From the NCBI RefSeq assembly GCF_049801055.1, contig NZ_JBNAGF010000007.1:186001-250000 (forward strand): a DNA stretch of 64,000 bases, written 5' to 3'. Source of the DNA: JBNAGF01 sp049801055 (GTDB taxonomy: Bacteria; Pseudomonadota; Alphaproteobacteria; Rhodobacterales; Rhodobacteraceae). The notes under the pieces are model-generated. The model saw only the letters and a list, made by a program, of their open reading frames with translations, did no database searches and was not told the DNA's origin. Shown one piece after another: positions 26,118-34,394 of the stretch. Within the stretch, counting starts at the first letter, position 1. Each line of letters begins with the position of its first letter. Position numbers and translations under genes: made by a program.

Positions 26118-26133
26118 CGGGAAATCGTGGGAA
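26118..26133 (+). promoter_or_regulatory. Candidate MraZ box pair
   Basis: CGGGAA at 26118 and TGGGAA at 26128 lie 10 bases apart, the same spacing and strand as the four-box cluster upstream. The first box has one deviation from TGGG. Confidence 0.35.
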
Positions 26134-26163
26134 AAATTTAAGGCAACATCTATGCCACTATAT

Positions 26164-26192
26164 ATGGTGTATCTGTTTGCTTGATACACCAT
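26164..26192. repeat. Perfect 10-bp inverted repeat
   Basis: ATGGTGTATC (26164-26173) and GATACACCAT (26183-26192) are exact complements around a 9-base spacer. No T-run follows on either strand, so an operator or a leader-RNA hairpin is more likely than a terminator. Confidence 0.6.
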
Positions 26193-26268
26193 CAGGGCTG
26201 AATTTCAGCAGCCGCTCACTTGATTTCACTCTGCAATAGCTGCTTTCATATCGTGGCTTAGTGAAATT

Positions 26269-26304
26269 TTCCCAATGATGGCTATTGATTTCCATAAATT
26301 CCCA
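26269..26304 (-). promoter_or_regulatory. Candidate MraZ operator near the dcw promoter
   Basis: On the minus strand TGGGAA begins at 26304 and 26274, with a one-mismatch copy TGGAAA at 26294, so the boxes keep a 10-base phase (10 then 20). If the leader RNA starts near 26320, these boxes would lie across its promoter, where bound MraZ would block transcription (inference). Confidence 0.45.
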
Positions 26305-26319
26305 TGGCATCCCTAGTTC

Positions 26320-26525
26320 ATCCGATGAGGACGAGGCAGCAGGGGCGCCAAACGACCCCAACCAATAAAAAAACGGTTTCATACAGGCACTTCGCTTTCA
26401 TCGAACTAAGAGATCCGGCGCGCGAGCGAGCAGACATCCCCCCAGGTGGCGCGCGCAGTCGGACACCCCGCAAAGCGGGCTAAGGCGGCGGGTTGATCAG
26501 TGGCAGCAGATCAACCCGCCGTTTT
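26320..26525 (+). ncRNA. upsM: UpsM-like leader RNA upstream of mraZ
   Basis: In Rhodobacter sphaeroides the abundant small RNA UpsM is made by premature termination in the 5' leader of mraZ. Here the leader ends in an unusually strong terminator (26486-26525) 50 bases before the mraZ start, and a GC hairpin (about 26466-26479) precedes it. The 3' end is therefore well supported. The 5' end is only an estimate, based on the roughly 200-base size of UpsM. Confidence 0.55.
26486..26525 (+). terminator. Rho-independent terminator/attenuator before mraZ
   Basis: Perfect 13-bp stem CGGCGGGTTGATC / GATCAACCCGCCG around a 10-base loop, followed by TTTT. It lies between the probable dcw promoter and mraZ, so readthrough here would set expression of the whole cluster, and terminated transcripts would be the UpsM-like RNA. 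Confidence 0.85.
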
Positions 26526-26574
26526 CACATTCCGGGGAAGATTTTAGGGGGCGCAGGCGAAAGGGACAATCGGC

Positions 26575-27093
26575 TTGGCGCGCAGGTTCAGAGGCGAAAG
26601 CCACCATAAGGTGGACAGCAAGGGCAGGGTGTCGATCCCGGCCTCGTTTCGCCGTGTGCTTGAAGCGGGCGATCCCAACTGGCAATCCGGAGACAATCCC
26701 GAACTGGTAATCGTATACGCCGACCATCGCCGCGCGTTTCTTGAGTGTTATACGATGGAGGCAATCGACGAGGTCGACGCCAAAATCGACGCGTTGCCGC
26801 GTGGCTCGATGCAGCGAAAGGCGTTGCAGCGCATGTTCCACGGGCAGTCCTTTCCTACCAATGTGGACGAGACCGGCCGCCTGGTCCTGCCGGCCAAGCT
26901 GCGCAAGAAAATCGGCTTGGAAGGCGAGGCATTCTTTATCGCAGCCGGGGATACCTTCCAGATCTGGAATCCGGACACCTACGAGAGCGAGGAACTTGCT
27001 CGCGCGGACGAGTGGCTGGACGAACAGGGTGACGATTTCGACCCGATGGAATTCCTCGACGGTGCCGGTCCCGCCGAAACCGGGAGCGCGTGA
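26575..27093 (+). CDS. mraZ: Transcriptional regulator MraZ
   Basis: First gene of the dcw cluster, 172 residues with two SpoVT/AbrB-like repeats: HHKVDSKGRVSIPASFRR (about 10-28) and NVDETGRLVLPAKLRKKIG (about 98-116). MraZ represses its own promoter by binding TGGGN repeats, and such words are abundant upstream. The start is a TTG at 26575 behind AAGGGA, giving the expected N-terminus (M)ARRFRG. The C-terminal acidic tail is slightly longer than in E. coli. The stop is 4 bases before rsmH. Confidence 0.96.
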   Translation: MARRFRGESHHKVDSKGRVSIPASFRRVLEAGDPNWQSGDNPELVIVYADHRRAFLECYTMEAIDEVDAKIDALPRGSMQRKALQRMFHGQSFPTNVDETGRLVLPAKLRKKIGLEGEAFFIAAGDTFQIWNPDTYESEELARADEWLDEQGDDFDPMEFLDGAGPAETGSA

Positions 27094-27097
27094 CGGC

Positions 27098-28090
27098 ATG
27101 GCTGCTGCGGCCCGCCCCGAAACTGATCCTCATATTCCCGTCCTGCTGCGCCCGCTTCTGGCAGCGGTGGCTCCGGTTACCGGCACCTGGCTGGACGGAA
27201 CATTCGGCGCCGGCGGATACACGCGCGGACTGCTGGAGGCCGGGGCGGACAAGGTCATTGGAGTGGATCGGGATCCGCTGGCCTTCGAGATGGCAGCAGA
27301 TTGGGCAAGGAAGTTCGGCGACCGGTTGGTATTGCAGGCGGGCGTCTTTTCGCGAATGGATGAGTATGCCACGGACCTCGACGGCGTGGTTCTGGATCTC
27401 GGCGTTTCGTCAATGCAGTTGGATCAGGCTGAACGCGGCTTTTCTTTTATGAAAGACGGGCCGTTGGACATGCGCATGAGCCAGGAGGGTGAAAGCGCGG
27501 CGGATCTGGTCAACACTGCTTCTGAAGCACTCCTCGCCGACATTCTCTTTCATTTCGGCGAGGAACGCGCCAGCCGCCGGATCGCAAAGGCCATCGTTCG
27601 GGCGCGTGCCGAGGCGCCGATCACCACCACCCTGCAACTTGCAGCCATCGTGGAATCCTGCCTGCCGCGGGCAAAGCCCGGCCAGTCGCATCCGGCGACC
27701 CGCAGCTTCCAGGGGCTGCGTATCGCTGTGAATTCTGAATATGATGAGCTGTTTCAGGGCCTTATGGCCGCTGAGCGGGCCTTGAAGCCGGGTGGGCAAC
27801 TGGCTGTTGTAACCTTTCATTCCATCGAAGACCGGATGGTGAAACGCTTCCTGCAAGCGCGGGCCGGTCAATCAGGGCGCGCCAACAGATACGCGCCTGA
27901 AACAGTTCAGGATGCGCCGCAATTTGTTCTGAAATCACGCAAGGCGATTGGCCCGGATGCACAGGAGCTGGCAGAAAACCCGCGCGCTCGGTCTGCCAAG
28001 TTGCGGGTGGCGCAACGGACAGATGCCCCCGCAGGCACAATCGATGCGCGCGCCATCGGGATGCCGCAACTGAAGGAGAGCCGCACATGA
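27098..28090 (+). CDS. rsmH: 16S rRNA C1402 N4-methyltransferase RsmH (MraW)
   Basis: S-adenosylmethionine-dependent enzyme that methylates N4 of C1402 in 16S rRNA. Of 330 residues, the N-terminus HIPVLLRPLLAAV and SAM loop DGTFGAGGYTRGLL are typical. VLDLGVSSMQLDQAERGFSFMKDGPLDMRM is the conserved central block, followed by FQGLRIAVNSE and VVTFHSIEDRMVKRF. ATG 27098 fits family length; the frame is open upstream but overlaps mraZ. It overlaps ftsL by ATGA. Confidence 0.97.
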   Translation: MAAAARPETDPHIPVLLRPLLAAVAPVTGTWLDGTFGAGGYTRGLLEAGADKVIGVDRDPLAFEMAADWARKFGDRLVLQAGVFSRMDEYATDLDGVVLDLGVSSMQLDQAERGFSFMKDGPLDMRMSQEGESAADLVNTASEALLADILFHFGEERASRRIAKAIVRARAEAPITTTLQLAAIVESCLPRAKPGQSHPATRSFQGLRIAVNSEYDELFQGLMAAERALKPGGQLAVVTFHSIEDRMVKRFLQARAGQSGRANRYAPETVQDAPQFVLKSRKAIGPDAQELAENPRARSAKLRVAQRTDAPAGTIDARAIGMPQLKESRT

Positions 28091-28440
28091 GAAGCCTTCT
28101 GTATGTATTGACGGCGCTGGGCGTCTTCGGGCTCGCCTTCTGGGCCTATCAGGAAAACTACAGGACACAGGAAGTGCTGAAGGATACGCAACGCTTGCAG
28201 CGTGAAATTGGTGCGGCGCAGGTCAGGTTGAGCGTTCTGAGGGCGGAATGGGCCTATCTCAATCGGCCCGACCGCCTGCGGGAACTGTCCGAGATCAACT
28301 TTACCCGCCTCGGTCTGTTGCCTTTGACGCCAAATCAGTTCGGTCGCGTCGATCAGGTGGCCTATCCCCGCAAAGAGGATCCGCTTGGCTTCCTTGATGC
28401 AATCGACGTCTCCTCTCAGCCGCAGGAGCAGTTCCCATGA
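28087..28440 (+). CDS. ftsL: Cell division protein FtsL
   Basis: Small bitopic divisome protein of 117 residues. One N-terminal membrane helix (LLYVLTALGVFGLAFWAY) is followed by a periplasmic coiled coil (about 28-62: heptad-like leucines in EVLKDTQRLQREIGAAQVRLSVLRAEW). It normally pairs with FtsB and activates FtsWI. Recognised chiefly from position between rsmH and ftsI with ATGA overlaps at both ends. The PDRLRELSEINFTRLGLLPLTP segment is typical of alphaproteobacterial FtsL. Confidence 0.9.
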   Translation: MRSLLYVLTALGVFGLAFWAYQENYRTQEVLKDTQRLQREIGAAQVRLSVLRAEWAYLNRPDRLRELSEINFTRLGLLPLTPNQFGRVDQVAYPRKEDPLGFLDAIDVSSQPQEQFP

Positions 28441-30221
28441 CTCGAGTCCCCCTGCGCCCTCTGGCGCGAATTCTTCCGGCGCGCGCTCGAGGCGAAAACA
28501 CCGACGTTATCGAGCAGGAGAACATCCGCCGCCGTCACGAAGAGATGCAAGACCGCACGCGCGCCCGCGCCGAAGGTCGGCTGTTCGTATTGGGTGCCTT
28601 TTTCTTTTGCGCTTTCGCGCTCGTCGGCGGGCGCATGGGTGTTCTGGCCACGTCCGAAGCGGCCGAGCCGCGCGCCAGCGCCGGCGGCGCGACCATCGCA
28701 ACGCAGCGGGCAGATATTCTGGACCGGAACGGCAACATTCTGGCGACCAATTTCGAAACGCATTCGCTTTATGCTCAACCGCCACAGATGGTTGATCCGG
28801 TCGCTTCGGCCGAGCAGTTGGTGGCGATTTTTCCAGATCTCGACAGAGACCGCCTGATTAAGGACTTCACGGGCAAAAGAAAGTTCCTTTGGATCAAGAA
28901 GCGTATCAGTCCCGAACAGAAACAGGCCGTCCATGACATCGGCGATCCCGGGCTGCTTTTCGGGCCGCGCGAGATGCGCCTCTATCCCAACGGGCGTTTG
29001 GCTGCGCATGTGCTCGGCGGAGCCGGGTTCGGCAAAGAGGGTGTGAGCGCCGCCGAAGTGATCGGCGTGGCAGGCGTCGAAAAGCAATTCGACGGCTATC
29101 TTCGCGACCCGGCCAACGGTGCGAAGCCGCTACAATTGTCGCTGGACCTTACGGTTCAGGCTGCGGCCGAGCAGGTTCTTTACGGCGGCATGAAGCTGAT
29201 GAACGCAAAAGGCGCAACTTCGGTGCTGATGGATGTGCATACGGGCGAGGTCATCTCAGTCGTATCGCTGCCGGATTTCGATCCGAATGACCGGCCTGTT
29301 CCCTTGACGCAAGGAGACCAGTCCGACAGCCCGCTGTTCAACCGATCGGTGCAGGGTGTTTACGAACTTGGCTCCACGTTCAAGATCTTTACCGCTGCGC
29401 AGGCTGTTGATCTTGGGTTGGTGAATTCGGAAACCATCATCGACACATCCGGCCCGATGAGGATCGGTCGGTTTCCGATTGGAGAGTTTCGCAACAAGAA
29501 CTATGGCGATCTGAGCGTCGCGGACATCATCGTCAAAAGCTCGAACCGGGGCACAGGGCGGCTGGCATTGCAGATCGGGTCGAAAAGACAGCAGGCGTTT
29601 CTTGATGCGCTTGGGATGTTCGATGCAACACCGTTTGAGATTGTCGAGGCGGCCGGTGGCAAACCGCTGAAGCCAAAAAAATGGGGTGAATTGAGCACTG
29701 TCACCATTTCCTACGGTCACGGTCTTTCGACCAGCCCGATGCACCTTGCGGCCGGGTACGCCGCGATCGCCAATGGCGGACATTATGTCAGCCCGACAAT
29801 CCTGAAGCAGAATGGGTCGCAACACGGTCCGCGGGTCATGTCAGCGAACGCCGCTGGTCAGGCACAGTTGATGCTGCGCAAGGTCGTGACCAGCGGCACC
29901 GCCAGTTTCGGAGAAGTTCCGGGATACGAAGTGGCTGGCAAGACCGGCACGGCGGACAAACCCAAACCGCGCGGCGGGTACTACGAGAACAAGGTGATCG
30001 CCACCTTTGCGTCGATGTTTCCGGCCAGCGATCCGCAATACGTGCTGATCGTTACACTGGATGAGCCCTCTGTCATTGCGCATGGCGAGGAGCGACGCAC
30101 GGCGGGTTGGACGGCGGTGCCGGTGGCAGCCGAACTGATCGGTCGCGTGGCGCCGCTTCTCGGGCTCAGGCCGAAGGTTGAGCCGGGACAGCTGGCTGGT
30201 ATAACGCTGACCTCGAACTAG
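28437..30221 (+). CDS. ftsI: Septal peptidoglycan transpeptidase FtsI (PBP3)
   Basis: Class B penicillin-binding protein of 594 residues, cross-linking septal peptidoglycan with FtsW. A membrane helix lies near 48-66 (LFVLGAFFFCAFALVGGRM). The pedestal domain begins RADILDRNGNILATN. The transpeptidase domain has the catalytic S313-T-F-K316, the SSN triad at 368-370 and K502-T-G. The 46-residue cytoplasmic N-terminus is arginine- and glutamate-rich. The gene overlaps ftsL by ATGA and is followed 21 bases later by murE. Confidence 0.97.
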   Translation: MTRVPLRPLARILPARARGENTDVIEQENIRRRHEEMQDRTRARAEGRLFVLGAFFFCAFALVGGRMGVLATSEAAEPRASAGGATIATQRADILDRNGNILATNFETHSLYAQPPQMVDPVASAEQLVAIFPDLDRDRLIKDFTGKRKFLWIKKRISPEQKQAVHDIGDPGLLFGPREMRLYPNGRLAAHVLGGAGFGKEGVSAAEVIGVAGVEKQFDGYLRDPANGAKPLQLSLDLTVQAAAEQVLYGGMKLMNAKGATSVLMDVHTGEVISVVSLPDFDPNDRPVPLTQGDQSDSPLFNRSVQGVYELGSTFKIFTAAQAVDLGLVNSETIIDTSGPMRIGRFPIGEFRNKNYGDLSVADIIVKSSNRGTGRLALQIGSKRQQAFLDALGMFDATPFEIVEAAGGKPLKPKKWGELSTVTISYGHGLSTSPMHLAAGYAAIANGGHYVSPTILKQNGSQHGPRVMSANAAGQAQLMLRKVVTSGTASFGEVPGYEVAGKTGTADKPKPRGGYYENKVIATFASMFPASDPQYVLIVTLDEPSVIAHGEERRTAGWTAVPVAAELIGRVAPLLGLRPKVEPGQLAGITLTSN

Positions 30222-30242
30222 GCAGTAGCGGGTGGGCAGAAT

Positions 30243-31736
30243 ATGGGCAACGTCACGGGCAAACAGGCAAAACCTCTCAGCCAGCTGGCCCTGACCGCGC
30301 GCGGAGCACTGGATCCGCAGATTTCGGGGCTTTCCGTAGACAGTCGCGCGGTGGAACCCGGACATCTGTTCGCGGCACTGCCCGGAACTCAGGTTCACGG
30401 AGCACGTTTTGTTCTCGGGGCGATGGAGCTTGGCGCCGCGGCCATCCTGACGGACGCGGAGGGCGCGGCTCTGGCAGCGGATGCTCTGTCCGGGGCAGAT
30501 GTCGCGCTGGTGGTTGTCGAGGATCCGCGTCAGGCCTTGGCTTGTGCCGCCGCACTTTGGTTTGGCAAGCAGCCCGAAACCATGATTGCGGTTACGGGCA
30601 CCAACGGAAAGACTTCTGTTTCGTCATTTGTGCGCCAGATCTGGATGGAACTCGGTCACGCGGCGGTCAATCTTGGCACAACCGGGGTTGAAGGTGCGTG
30701 GACCGCGCCGCTGGCACACACCACGCCTGAGCCAATAACTCTGCATCGCTGTCTTGCCGGAGCTGCCGAGGCGGGCGTGACACATGCCGCGATGGAAGCA
30801 TCGAGTCATGGGCTCGAACAACGCAGGCTTGACGGTGTCCACCTGAAGGCTGCCGGGTTCTCCAATTTCACTCAGGATCACCTTGATTATCATGACACGT
30901 TCGAGGCCTATTTCGCGGCCAAGGCGGGTTTGTTCCGTCGTGTGTTGCCCGAGGACGGCACCGCGGTCATCAACCTGGACGACCCGCGCGGTGCGGAAAT
31001 GCGGGCCATCGCGGCGGCAAGAGGTCAGAACGTCCTGACCGTCGGGCACACGGGCAGCGATCTGGTCCTTCTGAACCAGCGCTTTAACGCGACCGGTCAG
31101 GATCTTCGGTTTTCGTGGCAGGGCAGACCTTATCAGGCCCGGTTGCACCTCATTGGCGGGTTTCAGGCGGAAAACGTGCTTTTGGCCTGCGGTCTGGTCA
31201 TCGCCGGTGGCGAAGATCCCGAACGTGTTTTTGAGACCCTTCCTCATCTGACAACGGTGCGCGGGCGCATGCAGTTGGCTGCGACACGCGACAACGGCGC
31301 GGCGGTGTTTGTCGATTATGCGCATACACCCGACGCGGTTTCGACGGCGCTGCGCGCCCTGCGCCCGCATGTGATGGGCCGGCTTGTGGCCATCGTCGGT
31401 GCCGGTGGCGACCGGGACACGGGCAAGCGCCCATTGATGGGGCAGGCGGCGGCCGAGAATGCGGATCTGGTGATCGTGACCGATGACAACCCACGTAGCG
31501 AGAACCCCGGATCCATCCGGGCTGCAGTTTTGGGTGGTGCCCCGAATGCAACCGAAGTTGGCGATCGGGCCGAAGCGATCCTGCGCGGCGCAGACCTGCT
31601 CGAGCCCGGTGATGCGTTGCTGATCTGCGGCAAGGGGCACGAGACCGGGCAGATCGTTGGCGATCAGATTTTGCCCTTTGATGATGTGGAACAAGCCAGC
31701 GTTGCCGTTGCCGCGCTGGATGGGAGGATGGCATGA
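30243..31736 (+). CDS. murE: UDP-MurNAc-tripeptide ligase MurE (meso-diaminopimelate-adding)
   Basis: Adds the third amino acid to UDP-MurNAc-L-Ala-D-Glu in the cytoplasm. Of 497 residues, the ATP-binding GTNGKT is at 119-124. The substrate loop with TTPEPITLHR and SSHGLEQRRLDGV is present. The amino-acid selectivity motif reads TDDNPRSENP; the DNPR form indicates meso-diaminopimelate rather than lysine. The C-terminus has ICGKGHETGQ. The stop overlaps murF by ATGA. Confidence 0.97.
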   Translation: MGNVTGKQAKPLSQLALTARGALDPQISGLSVDSRAVEPGHLFAALPGTQVHGARFVLGAMELGAAAILTDAEGAALAADALSGADVALVVVEDPRQALACAAALWFGKQPETMIAVTGTNGKTSVSSFVRQIWMELGHAAVNLGTTGVEGAWTAPLAHTTPEPITLHRCLAGAAEAGVTHAAMEASSHGLEQRRLDGVHLKAAGFSNFTQDHLDYHDTFEAYFAAKAGLFRRVLPEDGTAVINLDDPRGAEMRAIAAARGQNVLTVGHTGSDLVLLNQRFNATGQDLRFSWQGRPYQARLHLIGGFQAENVLLACGLVIAGGEDPERVFETLPHLTTVRGRMQLAATRDNGAAVFVDYAHTPDAVSTALRALRPHVMGRLVAIVGAGGDRDTGKRPLMGQAAAENADLVIVTDDNPRSENPGSIRAAVLGGAPNATEVGDRAEAILRGADLLEPGDALLICGKGHETGQIVGDQILPFDDVEQASVAVAALDGRMA

Positions 31737-33118
31737 CGCTCTGGATATCTCAGGACGCTGAAACAGCGACCCACGGGCGGGCGACCTGCACGTGGGAAGC
31801 AACCGGGGTTTCGATCGATACCCGCACGCTGCAGCCCGGTGATCTCTTTGTTGCGTTGACCGCGGCGCGGGACGGGCACGAATTCGTTGCGCAGGCGCTG
31901 GGGAAAGGGGCTGCTGCGGCGATGGTCTCAAGAGTGCCAGACGGGGTCAGCGAAGACGCCCCTCTGTTGATTGTCGAAGATGTTCAGGCCGGGCTGGAAG
32001 CACTGGGCGCCGCTGCCCGCGCGCACACTGCCGCCAAAGTGGTGGCGGTGACGGGAAGTGCGGGCAAGACATCCACCAAGGAGATGCTGTCGGTCATGCT
32101 GTCCGATCAGGGCCGTACCCATGCCAGTGTTGCCAGCTACAACAACCATTGGGGCGTTCCCTTGACCCTTGCGCGGATGCCCCGCGACACCGAATTTGCA
32201 ATCATTGAAATCGGAATGAACCACCCGGGAGAAATCGAGCCGTTGGCGCGTCAGGCCCGACCACATGTCGCCCTGGTGACCACTGTGGCGGCGGCTCATC
32301 TCGAGGCTTTCGACTCGGTTGATGACATTGCCCGCGAGAAAGGTGCAATTTTCCAAGGTTTGTTGCCTCAGAGCGTCGCCGTCTACAATGCTGGCCTGCC
32401 CCAGTCTACGATCCTGAAGGATCTTGCCGAAAAGTCAGGGGCACGGCTTTCGCCCTTTGGTCCGAAGGATGCTCCGAACCATCTGGAGACACTGACACGC
32501 AAGGGCGACCGTCTGAGCGGCACCGCACGTATTGATGGCTTTCCGCTGTTTATCGAACTCAATGCGGCCGGGGCGCATTTTGCATCAAACGCACTGGGAG
32601 CCCTAGCCGCCTGTGTGGCGCTGGGCGCCGATCTGCAGCGCGCTGCCGAAAGCCTGTCCAAATGGACGCCGTTCCAAGGGCGCGGAGCCCGCGAGACGAT
32701 AACGCGCCAAACTGGTTCGCTGGACCTGATTGATGACAGTTACAACGCCAACCCCGCCTCGATGGCGGCGGCGCTGGACGTATTGGCAGGCGCTTCCGGC
32801 AAGCGTCATATTGCCATAGTGGGCGATATGAAAGAGCTGGGCCCGCAGGCCGAAGCCCTCCACGCCGGACTTGCCAGCCTTCCGGCAATGAAATCTATCG
32901 ACACGGTCCATTGTGTTGGTCCCCTGATGCAGTCATTGCATGCGGCTCTGCCGGAAGGCCGGCGCGGCCTCTGGAGTGAGACCTGCGAGGACCTGGCCGC
33001 CCGGCTGCCCGACATGCTGAGAGATGGCGATATCGTGCTGGTCAAAGGGTCGCTCAGTATGGGATTGGCGCGGATCGTTGACGCCATCCGGAAAATGGGT
33101 CATGGCGAGCGCGCTTGA
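31733..33118 (+). CDS. murF: UDP-MurNAc-tripeptide:D-Ala-D-Ala ligase MurF
   Basis: Last cytoplasmic Mur ligase, joining D-Ala-D-Ala to the tripeptide. Protein of 461 residues. N-terminal GVSIDTRTLQPGDLFVAL is the substrate domain, ATP-binding GSAGKTS is at 108-114, ASYNNHWGVPLTLARMP and EIGMNHPGEI are typical MurF blocks, and LIDDSYNANPASM precedes the C-terminal domain. It overlaps murE (ATGA), and the mraY start lies just past its stop. Confidence 0.97.
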   Translation: MTLWISQDAETATHGRATCTWEATGVSIDTRTLQPGDLFVALTAARDGHEFVAQALGKGAAAAMVSRVPDGVSEDAPLLIVEDVQAGLEALGAAARAHTAAKVVAVTGSAGKTSTKEMLSVMLSDQGRTHASVASYNNHWGVPLTLARMPRDTEFAIIEIGMNHPGEIEPLARQARPHVALVTTVAAAHLEAFDSVDDIAREKGAIFQGLLPQSVAVYNAGLPQSTILKDLAEKSGARLSPFGPKDAPNHLETLTRKGDRLSGTARIDGFPLFIELNAAGAHFASNALGALAACVALGADLQRAAESLSKWTPFQGRGARETITRQTGSLDLIDDSYNANPASMAAALDVLAGASGKRHIAIVGDMKELGPQAEALHAGLASLPAMKSIDTVHCVGPLMQSLHAALPEGRRGLWSETCEDLAARLPDMLRDGDIVLVKGSLSMGLARIVDAIRKMGHGERA

Positions 33119-33150
33119 ACGACGCCCGCGCAGGGCAAAGAAAGGGTGAT

Positions 33151-34233
33151 ATGCTTTATTGGTTGACCGCATTGTCGGATGGCGGGGACATCTGGAACCT
33201 GTTCCGCTACATTACATTTCGCTCTGGCGGCGCTTTTCTTACCGCTCTTGTTTTTGGTTTTCTGTTCGGCAAGCCCCTGATCAACGTTCTGCGCAAGCGG
33301 CAGGGCAAGGGGCAGCCGATCCGCGATGACGGTCCCGAAGCGCATATTGCAAAGGTTGGCACGCCAACAATGGGAGGCCTTCTGATTGTCGGCGCCCTTG
33401 TAACCTCAACCCTGCTCTGGGCGCGTTGGGACAACCCCTTTGTGTGGATGGTTCTCTTTGTAACGCTGGCCTACGCCGCAATCGGTTTTGCCGATGACTA
33501 CGCAAAGGTGTCCAAGCAGAACACCAAGGGCGTACCGGGCAAGCTCAGGCTGGCGCTTGGGATTCTAATTGCGGTGATCGCTGCCGTGTGGGCGGCACAG
33601 TTCCATCCCGAGCCGTTGCAGAACAAGCTGGCTCTGCCGGTGTTCAAGGATACGCTGATCAATCTGGGCATTCTCTATATCCCGTTCGCAGTGGTGGTCG
33701 TCGTGGGTGCTGCCAACGCAGTCAATCTGACCGATGGTCTTGATGGTTTGGCGATCATGCCGGTGATGATTGCCGGCTCGACACTTGGCGTGATCGCCTA
33801 TGCGGTCGGGCGGGTCGACTTTACCGAATATCTCGACGTGCATTACGTGCCGGGCACGGGTGAGATTTTCATCTTTACCATGGCGCTCTTCGGTGCCGGT
33901 CTCGGGTTTTTGTGGTACAACGCCCCGCCCGCCGCAGTATTCATGGGCGATACAGGATCTCTGGCGCTGGGTGGTGCATTGGGCGCGATTGCCGTGGCCA
34001 CCAAGCACGAGCTCGTGCTGGCGATTGTCGGCGGCCTCTTTGTGGTCGAGGCACTTTCGGTCATCATTCAGGTTCTCTATTTCAAGCGCACCGGAAAACG
34101 GGTTTTCCTGATGGCGCCGATCCATCATCACTACGAGAAAAAGGGATGGGCCGAACCCACCATCGTGATCCGCTTCTGGATCATTTCGCTGATCCTCGCG
34201 ATGATCGGCCTGGCGACGCTGAAGGTGCGGTAA
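33151..34233 (+). CDS. mraY: Phospho-MurNAc-pentapeptide transferase MraY
   Basis: Integral membrane enzyme making lipid I by transferring phospho-MurNAc-pentapeptide to undecaprenyl phosphate. Of 360 residues there are about ten membrane helices. Motifs are GTPTMGGLLI, the metal-binding GFADDYAKV, VNLTDGLDGLA, PAAVFMGDTGSLALGG and the late APIHHHYEKKGWAEP. Start ATG 33151 follows AAAGGGTGAT; a TTG overlapping the murF stop is possible but unsupported. A repeat-like gap separates it from murD. Confidence 0.97.
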   Translation: MLYWLTALSDGGDIWNLFRYITFRSGGAFLTALVFGFLFGKPLINVLRKRQGKGQPIRDDGPEAHIAKVGTPTMGGLLIVGALVTSTLLWARWDNPFVWMVLFVTLAYAAIGFADDYAKVSKQNTKGVPGKLRLALGILIAVIAAVWAAQFHPEPLQNKLALPVFKDTLINLGILYIPFAVVVVVGAANAVNLTDGLDGLAIMPVMIAGSTLGVIAYAVGRVDFTEYLDVHYVPGTGEIFIFTMALFGAGLGFLWYNAPPAAVFMGDTGSLALGGALGAIAVATKHELVLAIVGGLFVVEALSVIIQVLYFKRTGKRVFLMAPIHHHYEKKGWAEPTIVIRFWIISLILAMIGLATLKVR

Positions 34234-34394
34234 GGCGCTCCCACCGCCTTCGAAGGGCTGCGCCCTCCTGCCAGACGTTGGGCCCGGCAGGCGCTGGCGC
34301 GCCTGCGCCCCCGCGCGGGACAAGCTCTTGCAATCCTAACCCCGCCCGTTACAGGGTTGCTTCCGAACCAGCCTGAACAGGGAGGATACGCACG
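34234..34394. repeat. Hairpin-rich intergenic element between mraY and murD
   Basis: A 160-base gap inside an otherwise tightly packed cluster. It contains several GC-rich hairpins: GGGCTGCGCCC (around 34256), CCTGCC/GGCAGG arms around an 18-20 base spacer, and a nearly palindromic GCGCTGGCGCGCCTGCGC. It looks like a dispersed palindromic repeat of the REP kind or an RNA-stability element. GGAGGATAC near the end is the murD ribosome site. Confidence 0.45.

Larger units (their letters stand above)
25721..26574. other. Long dcw leader/control region
   Basis: About 850 bases with no gene I accept. Two open frames (25909-26184 plus, 26158-26382 minus) show no family resemblance and odd composition. 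The region holds the TGGGAA clusters, a perfect inverted repeat, a likely small RNA and a strong terminator, listed separately. It is visibly more AT-rich between about 26090 and 26390 than the flanking genes, as expected for a promoter region. Confidence 0.6.

Noticed and set aside
25909..26184. 91-codon plus-strand frame in the dcw leader
   Set aside because: Opens at a GTG, shows no family resemblance, and its sequence is better explained by the TGGGAA boxes and the AT-rich promoter region.
26158..26382. 74-codon minus-strand frame opposite the dcw leader
   Set aside because: No recognisable domain and it covers the inverted repeat and operator-like boxes; likely chance.
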